This document shows, one piece after another, positions 26,390 to 35,830 of a stretch of DNA of 64,000 bases (positions are counted from its first letter, which is position 1; each line of letters opens with the position of its first letter). The notes beneath the pieces are model-generated. The model was not told where the DNA came from, did not search any database, and was given only the letters and a program-made list of their open reading frames with translations. The translations under genes were made by a program, and so were the position numbers. This DNA comes from Telmatospirillum sp. J64-1 (GTDB taxonomy: Bacteria > Pseudomonadota > Alphaproteobacteria > Rhodospirillales > Magnetospirillaceae): assembly GCF_006980715.1 (NCBI RefSeq), contig NZ_SBHN01000002.1:62001-126000 (forward strand), read 5' to 3'.

Positions 26390-27715
26390 GTGGGCGGCGA
26401 AGCGGCAGGCAGCGAGTCCAAACTTCCCGCAAGGGCCATGGTGGTTCACCCCGCCGTCAAATCGGCGGCGGAGGGAAGCCGTCTGCCTGAATCCCGATTG
26501 GACGAAGCGGTCGGTCTGGCCGAGGCCATCGATCTCGCCGTCGTCCATGCCGAGGTGGTGCCCGTCTCCAAGATCCGTCCCGCGACCATGCTGGGGCAGG
26601 GGGCGGTCGAGCGCCTGGCCGAGGTCGTGCATGATGCACAGGTGGGCGTGACGGTGGTCGATACCCATCTCTCGCCCGTGCAGCAGCGCAACCTGGAACG
26701 GGCCTGGAACTGCAAGGTCATAGACCGCACCGGCCTGATCCTGGAGATCTTCGGCGCGCGCGCCCGCACGCGGGAAGGGCGGCTGCAGGTCGAGCTTGCC
26801 TCGCTGTCCTATCAGCGCTCGCGCCTGGTGCGGTCCTGGACCCACCTCGAACGCCAGCGCGGTGGCTTCGGCTTCCTGGGCGGCCCGGGCGAAACGCAGA
26901 TCGAGGCCGACCGCCGCATGATCGGCGAGCGCATCACGAAGCTGAAACGCGAGCTGGAAGAGGTCAAGCGGACGCGCGAATTGCACCGCAAGGCGCGCCG
27001 CCGCGTGCCTTATCCCATCGTCGCCTTCGTCGGCTACACCAATGCCGGCAAGTCCACCCTGTTCAACCGCCTCACCCAGTCGGACGTGCTGGCCAAGGAC
27101 CAGTTGTTCGCCACGCTGGACCCCACCATGCGCGGCCTGGTCCTGCCGTCTGGCCGCCGGGTCATCCTGTCCGATACGGTGGGCTTCGTTTCCGACCTGC
27201 CGCACGAACTGGTCGCCGCCTTCCGCGCCACGCTGGAAGAGGTGCTGGAGGCCGATATCGTGGTCCATGTCCGCGACGTCGCCCATCCCGACGCCGAGGC
27301 GCAGAAACAGGATGTGGAAACCGTGCTGCGGGAACTGGGAATCGGCGAGCAGGTGGACAAGGGCCTGGTCGAGGTGCTGAACAAGATCGACCTGCTCGAC
27401 GAGCATCGCCGGGCCGAGGTGCTCAACCAGGCCAGCCGCGCCGAAGGCATCATGCCGATCTCCGCCCTGACCGGCGAGGGCAGCGCCGCCTTGCTCGACT
27501 TGCTTGACCAGCGCTTGGCCGCCAACCGCGAAATGGTGGAGGTTTCCCTGCGCCTGACCGACGGGGCCACTATTTCCTGGCTGTATCAGCATGGCGAAGT
27601 GGTCGAACGTCGCGACGACGAGGATCACGCCTATATGATGGTGCGCCTCGATGCGGCCGACGTCCAGCGGCTCCACCGCTTGCGGCGGAGGGATGGAGAC
27701 AACTCAGGACCCTAG
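26390..27715 (+). CDS. hflX: GTPase HflX
   Basis: This ribosome-associated GTPase splits or rescues stalled ribosomes. The 441-residue protein has the N-terminal HflX domain (VVDTHLSPVQQRNLERAW; GPGETQIEADRRMI) and the G domain with G1 GYTNAGKST near residue 214, G3 DTVGF and G4 NKID. The start is a GTG directly abutting the hfq stop codon, so translation is coupled. The length is usual for the family. Confidence 0.97.
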   Translation: MGGEAAGSESKLPARAMVVHPAVKSAAEGSRLPESRLDEAVGLAEAIDLAVVHAEVVPVSKIRPATMLGQGAVERLAEVVHDAQVGVTVVDTHLSPVQQRNLERAWNCKVIDRTGLILEIFGARARTREGRLQVELASLSYQRSRLVRSWTHLERQRGGFGFLGGPGETQIEADRRMIGERITKLKRELEEVKRTRELHRKARRRVPYPIVAFVGYTNAGKSTLFNRLTQSDVLAKDQLFATLDPTMRGLVLPSGRRVILSDTVGFVSDLPHELVAAFRATLEEVLEADIVVHVRDVAHPDAEAQKQDVETVLRELGIGEQVDKGLVEVLNKIDLLDEHRRAEVLNQASRAEGIMPISALTGEGSAALLDLLDQRLAANREMVEVSLRLTDGATISWLYQHGEVVERRDDEDHAYMMVRLDAADVQRLHRLRRRDGDNSGP

Positions 27716-27721
27716 TCAGTG

Positions 27722-28507
27722 ATGCTTCCCGATATCGACCACGTCTCGGATCTCATCCGCCAGGCTGCCGAGACCGAGATCCTGCCCCGCTTCAAGGCCC
27801 TTGAAGCCCACCAGATCCGCGAGAAGTCGCCGGGCGATTTCGTGACGGAGGCCGATACCGAGACGGAAAAGCTGCTTTCGCGCCTGCTGCCCGAACTGCT
27901 GCCGGGCTCGTTGGTCGTCGGCGAGGAAGCGGTGGCCGCCGATCCCCGCGTCCTCGACCTGCTGTCGGGCGATCAGCCGGTCTGGATCATCGATCCGGTG
28001 GACGGCACCCGCAATTTCGCCCACGGCACGCCGGTTTTCGGCGTCATCGTCGCCCTGGTCATGGGCGCGCGGACCATGGCGGGCTGGATCCACGATCCGG
28101 TCAATGGGGTGATGGCCACGGCGGTGCGCGGGCAGGGGAGCTGGCTGGACGGACGGCGCGTCACCATCCCTGCCGAATCTCCCCTCGACCAGATGACCGG
28201 TTCGCTGGGGTTCCGCAGGAACAAGCCCCTGCAAGCCGCCGTCAAGGGGCTGATCCGCCACGGCAGCGCCGCGCATGATTATCTGGAGATGCTGCGGGGG
28301 CGCCTCGATTTCGCCTATTACAAGCGCCTCAACCCCTGGGACCATGCCGCCGGCATCCTGATGTTCACCGAGGCAGGCGGCTTCTGCGCCCTGCTCGACG
28401 GCACTCCCTATCGTCCGCTGCCCAGCAATGCCGGGGGCGCCTTGTTGGCCCCCGGGCGGCAAAGCTGGGAAGAGTTGCGGCCGCTGATCGCGCAGACCTC
28501 GCCCTGA
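27722..28507 (+). CDS. inositol monophosphatase-family phosphatase
   Basis: The protein of about 261 residues has the lithium-sensitive phosphatase signatures GEEAVAADP, DPVDGTRNFAHG (metal-binding aspartates) and the C-terminal NPWDHAAGILMFTEAGG. It probably hydrolyses a small sugar or inositol phosphate or 3'-phosphoadenosine phosphate; the exact substrate is not clear. A GTG directly before the ATG offers an alternative start. It follows hflX by 6 bases and is convergent with the SDR gene, with only 3 bases between the two stops and no visible terminator. Confidence 0.88.
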   Translation: MLPDIDHVSDLIRQAAETEILPRFKALEAHQIREKSPGDFVTEADTETEKLLSRLLPELLPGSLVVGEEAVAADPRVLDLLSGDQPVWIIDPVDGTRNFAHGTPVFGVIVALVMGARTMAGWIHDPVNGVMATAVRGQGSWLDGRRVTIPAESPLDQMTGSLGFRRNKPLQAAVKGLIRHGSAAHDYLEMLRGRLDFAYYKRLNPWDHAAGILMFTEAGGFCALLDGTPYRPLPSNAGGALLAPGRQSWEELRPLIAQTSP

Positions 28508-28510
28508 CGG

Positions 28511-29278
28511 CTAGGAAGTCTTGCGGGTGATGGAGAAGGGCGAGAAGGCCTGCACCGTCGGCATGACTTCCAGACGGTTGATATTCATATGGGCGGGCAG
28601 GGCGGCCGTCCAGAAGATGCAGTCCGCGATGTCCTCGGCTGAAAGCGGCGTGGTGTCCTGGTAGACCTTGCCCGCCTTTTCCGCATCGCCCTTGAAGCGC
28701 ACCATCGAGAATTCGGTCTCGCACAGGCCCGGCTCGATATTGGTGACGCGCACGCCCGTGCCGCTCAGGTCGGCGCGCAGGTCCAGCGAGAACTGCTTCA
28801 CGAAGGCCTTGGTGCCGCCATAGGCGTTGCCGCCGGGATAGGGATAGGTGCCCGCGACCGAACCGATATTGATGACATGGCCGCGCTGGCGCTCGACCAT
28901 GCCCGGCAGCAGGGCGCGGGTACAGTACATCAGCCCCTTGATGTTGGTGTCGACCATGGTCTCCCAGTCGTCCAGGCTGGCCTTGTGGGCCGGTTCCAGC
29001 CCCAGGGCCAGACCGGCATTGTTGACCAGCACATCGATCTCGGCGAAATCGGCAGGCAGGGACGCGGCGGCGGCGAGAACGGCCTCGCGGTCGCGGACAT
29101 CGAGCGTCAGGGCATGGACCGGCACGTCCAGTTGCCCCTTCAGATTCTCCAGCCGATCGGTGCGGCGGCCGCAGATGACCAGCTTGGCTCCGGCCCGGGC
29201 GAAGCGGCGCGCGGCAGCCTGGCCGAAGCCGGCGGTGGCACCCGTGATGAAGACGGTACGGCCGGTGAAATCGCTCAT
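28511..29278 (-). CDS. SDR-family oxidoreductase (YdfG-like)
   Basis: The 255-residue short-chain dehydrogenase/reductase has the NADP-binding TGATAGFG at 12-19, NNAGLALG, and the catalytic Ser and Tyr-x3-Lys (NIGSVAG and YGGTK). The sequence LVICGRRTDRLENLK with an arginine pair after strand 2 suggests NADPH. The overall pattern resembles YdfG-type 3-hydroxy acid/serine dehydrogenases; the true substrate is unknown. The start at 29278 follows GGGAGAAGAAAAGATC. It lies 17 bases after the lipoprotein gene on the same strand. Confidence 0.9.
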   Translation of the reverse strand: MSDFTGRTVFITGATAGFGQAAARRFARAGAKLVICGRRTDRLENLKGQLDVPVHALTLDVRDREAVLAAAASLPADFAEIDVLVNNAGLALGLEPAHKASLDDWETMVDTNIKGLMYCTRALLPGMVERQRGHVINIGSVAGTYPYPGGNAYGGTKAFVKQFSLDLRADLSGTGVRVTNIEPGLCETEFSMVRFKGDAEKAGKVYQDTTPLSAEDIADCIFWTAALPAHMNINRLEVMPTVQAFSPFSITRKTS

Positions 29279-29295
29279 GATCTTTTCTTCTCCCG

Positions 29296-29910
29296 TCATC
29301 CGCGCATCAGCACCAGCCGAGGGGCAGGCGACAGCGCGTTCTCGATCTTCCAGATATAGACCAGATACCCCGCATAGGACCGGACTTCGCCGGCATTGTG
29401 TTCGAGCACGCGGGCATCGGTGACAACGCGGAATTCGCCCTCGACATTCAAACCGAGCGCCATCATCCGGTTGGCTTCCGCCACGGACAGGGTGCGGCCT
29501 TGCAGGATGACGCGGCCGTCATCGACGGCACGCAGCGAGAAGATCTCGGCATTGCGGCGCACGAAGCTGACCAACTGGCTGGGATCGAGCACGGATTCCC
29601 GCTCGTAGCTTACCCGATAGACCCCGGTATCGCCGACGGGCTGGACCGTCTTGAAAGCTGCATCCCGTTTCAGGTCGCGCTCGTAGAGCGGCACCTTCTC
29701 GCGGGCCTCCGCCATGCTGACCTTCCCGGTCATGGCATCGCGGAAGAGCGGGCCGTAGATCAGCTCGCCGTTATAGGACAAGGCATAGGCACCAGCCCGG
29801 CTGATGCGCAGCTCCGCCATGAACTTGTTGGGCAGGTAGCAGCCGGAAAGCAGCAAGACCAACAGCCCGGACAGCAGGGCGAAACGCCCCCCACGATACA
29901 ACGCCCCCAT
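29296..29910 (-). CDS. predicted lipoprotein of unknown function
   Basis: The 204-residue protein has an N-terminal signal GRFALLSGLLVLLLSGC with lipobox LLSGC (Cys24). The mature part begins YLPNKFMAELRISRAGAYALSY and alternates charged beta-like segments; the C-terminal part contains RTLSVAEANRMMALGLNVEGEFRVVTDARVLEHN. I do not recognise a characterised family. It probably faces the periplasm, anchored in the outer or inner membrane (no Asp at +2; Tyr follows Cys). It is located between mazG and the SDR gene on the same strand and is probably co-transcribed. Confidence 0.75.
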   Translation of the reverse strand: MGALYRGGRFALLSGLLVLLLSGCYLPNKFMAELRISRAGAYALSYNGELIYGPLFRDAMTGKVSMAEAREKVPLYERDLKRDAAFKTVQPVGDTGVYRVSYERESVLDPSQLVSFVRRNAEIFSLRAVDDGRVILQGRTLSVAEANRMMALGLNVEGEFRVVTDARVLEHNAGEVRSYAGYLVYIWKIENALSPAPRLVLMRG

Positions 29911-29934
29911 TTTGCCCCGTTCCCCTATGCAATC

Positions 29935-30732
29935 CTACTGACGCTCGGCCAGTTTGGCCTCGACCCACAATGCCTCCATCTCGTCGAGAGAGGCGTCCTT
30001 CGGAGAACGATTCTGCGCGGCGAGTCGAGCTTCGATATGGCGGAACCGCCGCTCGAACTTGGCATTGGTCCGGCGCAAGGCGCCTTCCGGGTCGAGGTCG
30101 AGCTTACGCGCCAGATTGACGCAAGCAAAGAGGACATCGCCGATTTCGTCTTCCAGACGGTCGGACGGCGCCCCCTCGTCGATCTCGTGGCGCAGTTCGG
30201 CGATTTCCTCTTCGATCTTGTCCAGCACCTGATGGGCCTCGGCCCAGTCGAATCCGACCCGTCCGGCGCGTTTCTGCAATTTCAGGGCGCGGGTGAGGGC
30301 GGGCAGGGCGAGCGCCACCCCTGCCAGGGCGCCCTGTTCCTCCTGCCCCTTGGCGGCGCGTTCCGCGGCCTTGGTCTCTTCCCAAGCCCGCGTCTGGGCC
30401 TCGGCCGAGCCGATTTCGGCATCGCCGAAGACATGCGGGTGACGGCGCAGCATCTTCTCGGCGACGGCGGCCGCGATATCCTGGAAATCGAAATGTCCTT
30501 CCTCGCGCGCCATCTGGGCGTAAAAGACCACCTGGAACAGCAGATCGCCCAGCTCGTCCTTCAGATGCGCCATGTCGCCTTTCGCGATGGCGTCAGCCAC
30601 CTCATAGGCTTCCTCGATGGTATGGGGTGCGATGGTCGCGAAAGTCTGCTCCAGGTCCCAGGGGCAGCCGGTTTCGGGATCGCGCAGGCGGGCCATGATC
30701 TGAAGCAGGCGGTCGAGTGGAGTTTCCGACAT
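29935..30732 (-). CDS. mazG: nucleoside triphosphate pyrophosphohydrolase MazG
   Basis: This enzyme removes pyrophosphate from (d)NTPs and has been linked to lowering ppGpp in E. coli. The 265-residue protein contains two MazG domains: the first has GCPWDLEQTFATIAPHTIEEAYEVADAI and KDELGDLLFQVVFYAQMA, the second EEIAELRHEI and EDEIGDVLFACVNLARKL. The acidic metal-binding pairs are intact in both domains. It is the first gene of the mazG-lipoprotein-SDR unit, and it diverges from a small basic protein gene. Confidence 0.95.
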   Translation of the reverse strand: MSETPLDRLLQIMARLRDPETGCPWDLEQTFATIAPHTIEEAYEVADAIAKGDMAHLKDELGDLLFQVVFYAQMAREEGHFDFQDIAAAVAEKMLRRHPHVFGDAEIGSAEAQTRAWEETKAAERAAKGQEEQGALAGVALALPALTRALKLQKRAGRVGFDWAEAHQVLDKIEEEIAELRHEIDEGAPSDRLEDEIGDVLFACVNLARKLDLDPEGALRRTNAKFERRFRHIEARLAAQNRSPKDASLDEMEALWVEAKLAERQ

Positions 30733-30896
30733 GGTCTTTCCGGTCGTTGCTGTGCCGGCGATTAAAGGCCGATCGCAAAGCCCGTGTCAAACGGGCAGGG
30801 AAGGCGGGCAGGGCGAGGCCGCAGCAAGGGCTTGATAAGCCCGAATCCTGGCCCTACAAACGAAGCCCACCGTCTCATGCTCTCCAGGGGCTTTTC

Positions 30897-31100
30897 ATGA
30901 AGAAGTCGAACACCACCCGGCGCAGTTCCGTTCCTTCCACGGGCCGCGCCAAATCCGCCGCGCGCCAGCGCCGCCCCGCCGCCAGGGCGAGTGCACCGGC
31001 GGCCCGTCCAGGGCTGGGCCTGCCCTCCATGCGCAAGCTGGGGCCGGTCCTGCGCACGCTGCGGGTCATCCTGAAGCTCGCCCGCTTCGTCAAGCGCTGA
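30897..31100 (+). CDS. small basic hypothetical protein
   Basis: A 67-residue, very basic reading frame (many Arg, Lys and Ala) is preceded by AGGGG about 7 bases upstream of the ATG. The C-terminal part KLGPVLRTLRVILKLARFVKR would make an amphipathic or membrane-touching helix. No known domain is recognised. The assignment rests on the ribosome-binding site, the stop codon directly before a hairpin, and lack of any other gene in the gap. It may be a nucleic-acid-binding or membrane-interacting microprotein, or not a gene at all. Confidence 0.42.
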   Translation: MKKSNTTRRSSVPSTGRAKSAARQRRPAARASAPAARPGLGLPSMRKLGPVLRTLRVILKLARFVKR

Positions 31101-31138
31101 AAAAGAAATCGGGGGCGTCCTTGCCGAACGCCCCCGAT
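31101..31138 (-). terminator. terminator of the desaturase gene
   Basis: An 11-bp perfect stem (ATCGGGGGCGT/ACGCCCCCGAT) is followed on the minus strand by TTTCTTTTT. It lies 26 bases beyond the desaturase stop codon. Confidence 0.9.
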
Positions 31139-31163
31139 CTAAAAATCCATTGCCGTCAAGCGG

Positions 31164-32159
31164 TCAGGCTGCTGCCGCCTCGCGGAACGACACCATGTGG
31201 CGCCGCTCTTCGCACCACAGGGCCAGCCGGACCGCCCCCAGGCTTTCCAGCAGGCCGATCGAGCGGACATCCTGCAATTCGCTGACCTCGGCGAAAGCGC
31301 GGGGCAGGTTGTAGTTCGGGATCTTCGCCGACAGATGATGGATGTGGTGAAAGCCGATATAGCCGGTCAGCCAGTGCAGCCAGCCCGGCAGCTTGTAATA
31401 GGAACATCCCCGCAAGGCGGCATCGACATAGGTCCATTCCTCGTGCCGGGCCCAATAGGTGTGTTCGAAATTGTGCTGGACGTAGAACAGCCACACGCCG
31501 ACCGAGGCGCCGACCAGGATGGCCGGAAGCCACACCGCCGCAACCTCGCCATAGCCCAGCAGCCAGCCAAGGCCGCCGAAGAAGACCACCATCGTGACAT
31601 TCGTCAGCAGGATGCTGCGCGCCGCCTTGCGGGCGGTCTTGCCGCTCAGCCAGAGAGGCAGGCGGTTGCGGATGATGAACTGCCAGGCCGGGCCAATCCC
31701 GAACAGGACCGCCGGATGCCGGTAGAGGCGGTAGCGGAACCGTCCCCAGAAATCCATCGCCCGGTATTCTTTGACCGTCAACGTATCAATGTCGCCGACG
31801 CCCCGTCTGTCCAGGTCGCCCGAGGTGGCGTGATGCTTGTCGTGGTCCCGCCGCCAGAAATAATAGGGGGTGAAGGTCAGGATCGAGAGGCCACGGCCGA
31901 TCCAGTCGCAAGCAGCACGGCTGCGCAGAAAGGAATAATGGCCGCAATCATGCTGGACGATGAACAGCCGGACGAGCAGCAGGCCGGCGGCGATGCTCGA
32001 TGGCAGGGCCAGGGCCCAGGACAACTGGTAGAGGGCATGCGCGCCGACGATGGCGATCGCGAAAAGAAAGAGCGTCACCCCCAACTGGGTGAAGCTGCGC
32101 CAGGCAACAGGGGCTGCATAAGCGGAAAGCCGCCTGTTCCAAGCATTTATGGACGTCAT
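31164..32159 (-). CDS. membrane fatty-acid desaturase
   Basis: This di-iron integral membrane desaturase of about 331 residues introduces a double bond into a fatty acyl chain. Its histidine clusters are HDCGH, HDKHH, HNFEH and HHIHH, the set expected for FA_desaturase proteins of the DesA/delta-12 type. Several long hydrophobic segments (LFLFAIAIVGAHALYQLSWALALPSSIAAGLLLV and others) separate them. Regiospecificity cannot be read. The start is ATG at 32159; a GTG two codons earlier is possible. The gene is divergent from the catalase across a 359-base space. Confidence 0.92.
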   Translation of the reverse strand: MTSINAWNRRLSAYAAPVAWRSFTQLGVTLFLFAIAIVGAHALYQLSWALALPSSIAAGLLLVRLFIVQHDCGHYSFLRSRAACDWIGRGLSILTFTPYYFWRRDHDKHHATSGDLDRRGVGDIDTLTVKEYRAMDFWGRFRYRLYRHPAVLFGIGPAWQFIIRNRLPLWLSGKTARKAARSILLTNVTMVVFFGGLGWLLGYGEVAAVWLPAILVGASVGVWLFYVQHNFEHTYWARHEEWTYVDAALRGCSYYKLPGWLHWLTGYIGFHHIHHLSAKIPNYNLPRAFAEVSELQDVRSIGLLESLGAVRLALWCEERRHMVSFREAAAA

Positions 32160-32518
32160 TGACACGGATGATAGGTCCTCGTGTTCACCCAGGGGCAGAA
32201 AGGAAGCGGGGAGGGCCGCAATCTATCTCTTTAGAGGCAATATTGCTTTTGTTATTTCGGGGAAAGAGGAGGATGCGACACATAATCTCGGATTCCCGCG
32301 AATAGGAGATGGTTCAAAAGTAGGGCTCGCACAAGCGCCGGCAAGCCGATCCCCTTCCTCGTGCGGTGCCCCGGCCTGCCGTCGTCGGGAGAACCCAAGC
32401 GCTAATAAGAGCAAGGACGCGGCAAAGCCCCCCATTCGTAGTCCACGCTTCCCGCATGGCGTGTTGACGGGGATAGGCAAGGCCCCATTTCCCTGGAAGC
32501 CAAGCCAAGGAGATCGCG
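32160..32518. other. divergent regulatory space between desaturase and catalase
   Basis: No gene is supported in these 359 bases. The section 32220-32300 is markedly more AT-rich than its surroundings and contains the 10-base palindrome GCAATATTGC at about 32238-32247, next to CTCTTTAGAG. Both could be operator elements for the catalase or the desaturase. No clear OxyR or iron-box pattern and no convincing -35/-10 pair could be fixed. A weak TTGACA box overlaps the desaturase start region. Confidence 0.4.
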
Positions 32519-34201
<1,683 letters not shown>

Positions 34202-34221
34202 CGGGAAGGGAGCTTCTTTCT

Positions 34222-34254
34222 GGGATGGCGTAGCCAAAGCGGCTGCACCATCCC
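34222..34254. terminator. long hairpin after the catalase gene
   Basis: GGGATGG/CCATCCC encloses GTAGCC/GGCTGC around an AAAGC loop, giving 13 pairs with one C-A mismatch. There is no T tract, so it may protect the mRNA 3' end or act with rho rather than as a classic terminator. Confidence 0.5.
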
Positions 34255-34401
34255 ATCAGAAGGCGTAAAAGCCTAATCACCAATTGTCGCATAATGTATA
34301 TTATGGAGAGAAAGCGGTGAAGCCATCTGGCTTTCACGGCTTTGGCTTCATACAGAGAATTATGCGACTTTCGCCTGGAACGTCTTCCGGCGCTTTTCCC
34401 T

Positions 34402-35724
34402 CTACTTTTTCAGAACGTCGGCCATGGCCAAGGCGGCTTCGGCCACTTCGACCAAGCGCTTGTTCTGGTTCATGGCCATCTGCCGCAACAGCTTGTAGGC
34501 CTGATCCTCTGTCAGGCCGCGATGAGTAATCAGCAATCCCTTGGCGCGTTCAACCACCTTGCGTTCGTTCAGGGCCGCACGCGCCATTTTCAGTTCGTCG
34601 CTCATGTCCTGAAGGCGACGCGACTGCGCCTGGACCAGATCCAGGATAGAACGTCCCAATTGCGGGCTCAGGCCATCGACGCTGTAGACGCTGACACCCG
34701 TCTCGATGGCGCCTTCGATCAGTGCCGGATCGGCCTTCCCCAGGAAAATGGCGACCGATTGCGTGCTGTCGGTCGCGGTGCCGGGTGTCAGGCTTTCCAG
34801 ATGATGGTATTGGCTATGCAGATCGGCGCGCGCTTTTTCCAGCTTGGCCGTGCACAACACCTGCAAATCGCCGGCAAGGCGCTCCTCCACGCACCGCATG
34901 GCGTCGATGCGCCGGGTGGCCTGATCGAACCAGGCCGTACTTTCCACGCCCTTCAGTTCCCCGCTCAAACCGCCGACGCAGGCCAAACGGCGCATCCGCT
35001 CGAATTCGGCGATTTCCGGCCCCGACAGGATATCGCGGCTGAATTCCGCCTGATCCGCCTGGGCGAATTCGCTAAAAATCTGCAAGGAACGGTGCTGGGC
35101 TTCGATCAGATGCAGGAAACGCTGATGCTGGGCCGCCTCGAACCGCCCCAGCGCAAAGCCTGCGGCGCCGATCGCCCTTTCCTGCCCGGCGAATTCCTTG
35201 CCCTGCATCAGGTTGAACAAGGCCACCAAGGCCCGTGAAACCTCGGGATCGGCAGCCGTATCCGCAGCTTCGAACACTACGGCCAGAAGCCCCGCGACAA
35301 TCTCGCTGAACGCCGTGACGACGTCCTGGGGCGCAATGGCCAATCGCCGGATTTGCGCCCGAATGCCCGGCAGAGCATCGAGCTTGTGCAGTACATAGGC
35401 GATACGGCTGAGCAGGCGCGCCCCGGCATTCATGCTGCCGCTATCCTCGACGAAGCGATCCAGCCAAAGCCGGAGGCTTTGCTCCGTTTTCAGGCACTCG
35501 CTCACATGTTGGGCAAGCTGATCGGCAAAGCGCCCTCCCCGCGACCCGAGATAGAGACTGGAAAGCCCCCTCTCCTTCTGCATGGCATGGGTCAAGACGC
35601 TGAAGCCTTGCACCAGCTCGCTCATCACGGCCAGCTGTTCCAGGCTGCGGATTTCGCTCTGTTTGGCTGAGATCAGAAAACGCAATGCAGAGCCGCTTTG
35701 AGGAGTTCGAAGATCCTCGACCAT
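34402..35724 (-). CDS. NIT-ANTAR nitrate-responsive antiterminator (NasR-like)
   Basis: The protein of about 440 residues has an all-helical N-terminal NIT (nitrate- and nitrite-sensing) domain, beginning around QLAVMSELVQGFSVLTHAMQKERGLSSLYLGS. Its C-terminal ANTAR RNA-binding domain occupies about the last 60 residues (ERKVVERAKGLLITHRGLTEDQAYKLLRQMAMNQNKRLVEVA). NasR of Klebsiella has this layout and, with nitrate, binds a leader RNA to prevent termination ahead of assimilation genes. No nitrate genes lie nearby, so targets are elsewhere or in its own leader. The ATG at 35724 follows GGGGAAAGC; a longer frame to 35775 exists. It is convergent with the catalase gene. Confidence 0.88.
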   Translation of the reverse strand: MVEDLRTPQSGSALRFLISAKQSEIRSLEQLAVMSELVQGFSVLTHAMQKERGLSSLYLGSRGGRFADQLAQHVSECLKTEQSLRLWLDRFVEDSGSMNAGARLLSRIAYVLHKLDALPGIRAQIRRLAIAPQDVVTAFSEIVAGLLAVVFEAADTAADPEVSRALVALFNLMQGKEFAGQERAIGAAGFALGRFEAAQHQRFLHLIEAQHRSLQIFSEFAQADQAEFSRDILSGPEIAEFERMRRLACVGGLSGELKGVESTAWFDQATRRIDAMRCVEERLAGDLQVLCTAKLEKARADLHSQYHHLESLTPGTATDSTQSVAIFLGKADPALIEGAIETGVSVYSVDGLSPQLGRSILDLVQAQSRRLQDMSDELKMARAALNERKVVERAKGLLITHRGLTEDQAYKLLRQMAMNQNKRLVEVAEAALAMADVLKK

Positions 35725-35752
35725 GCTTTCCCCATCCAATCCCAACAACAAA

Positions 35753-35790
35753 GGCACCAAGGGTGGGGCTTGCACCGCTTGATGGTGCCC
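35753..35790 (-). promoter_or_regulatory. competing hairpins in the NIT-ANTAR leader
   Basis: On the minus strand GGGCACC (35790-35784) can pair with a nearby GGTGC (35776-35772) or with a later GGTGCC (35758-35753) that is followed by TTTGTTGTT. The second pairing resembles a weak terminator. The loops are not the A1/G4 hexaloops of known ANTAR targets, so this is only a candidate attenuator. Confidence 0.3.
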
Positions 35791-35830
35791 ACGCTACGCA
35801 AGTTCGATGCCAGGAAAGGAAGGCGGCGGA

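Noticed and set aside
32223-32480. An 85-codon minus-strand frame with a hydrophobic stretch in the catalase upstream space
   Set aside because: The hydrophobic run is short and placed mid-frame, there is no ribosome-binding site, and the frame overlaps the likely promoters.
34284-34529. An 81-codon plus-strand frame after the catalase, with GGAGAG before an internal GTG
   Set aside because: It runs into the antisense of the NIT-ANTAR gene and turns into arginine/proline-rich shadow sequence.
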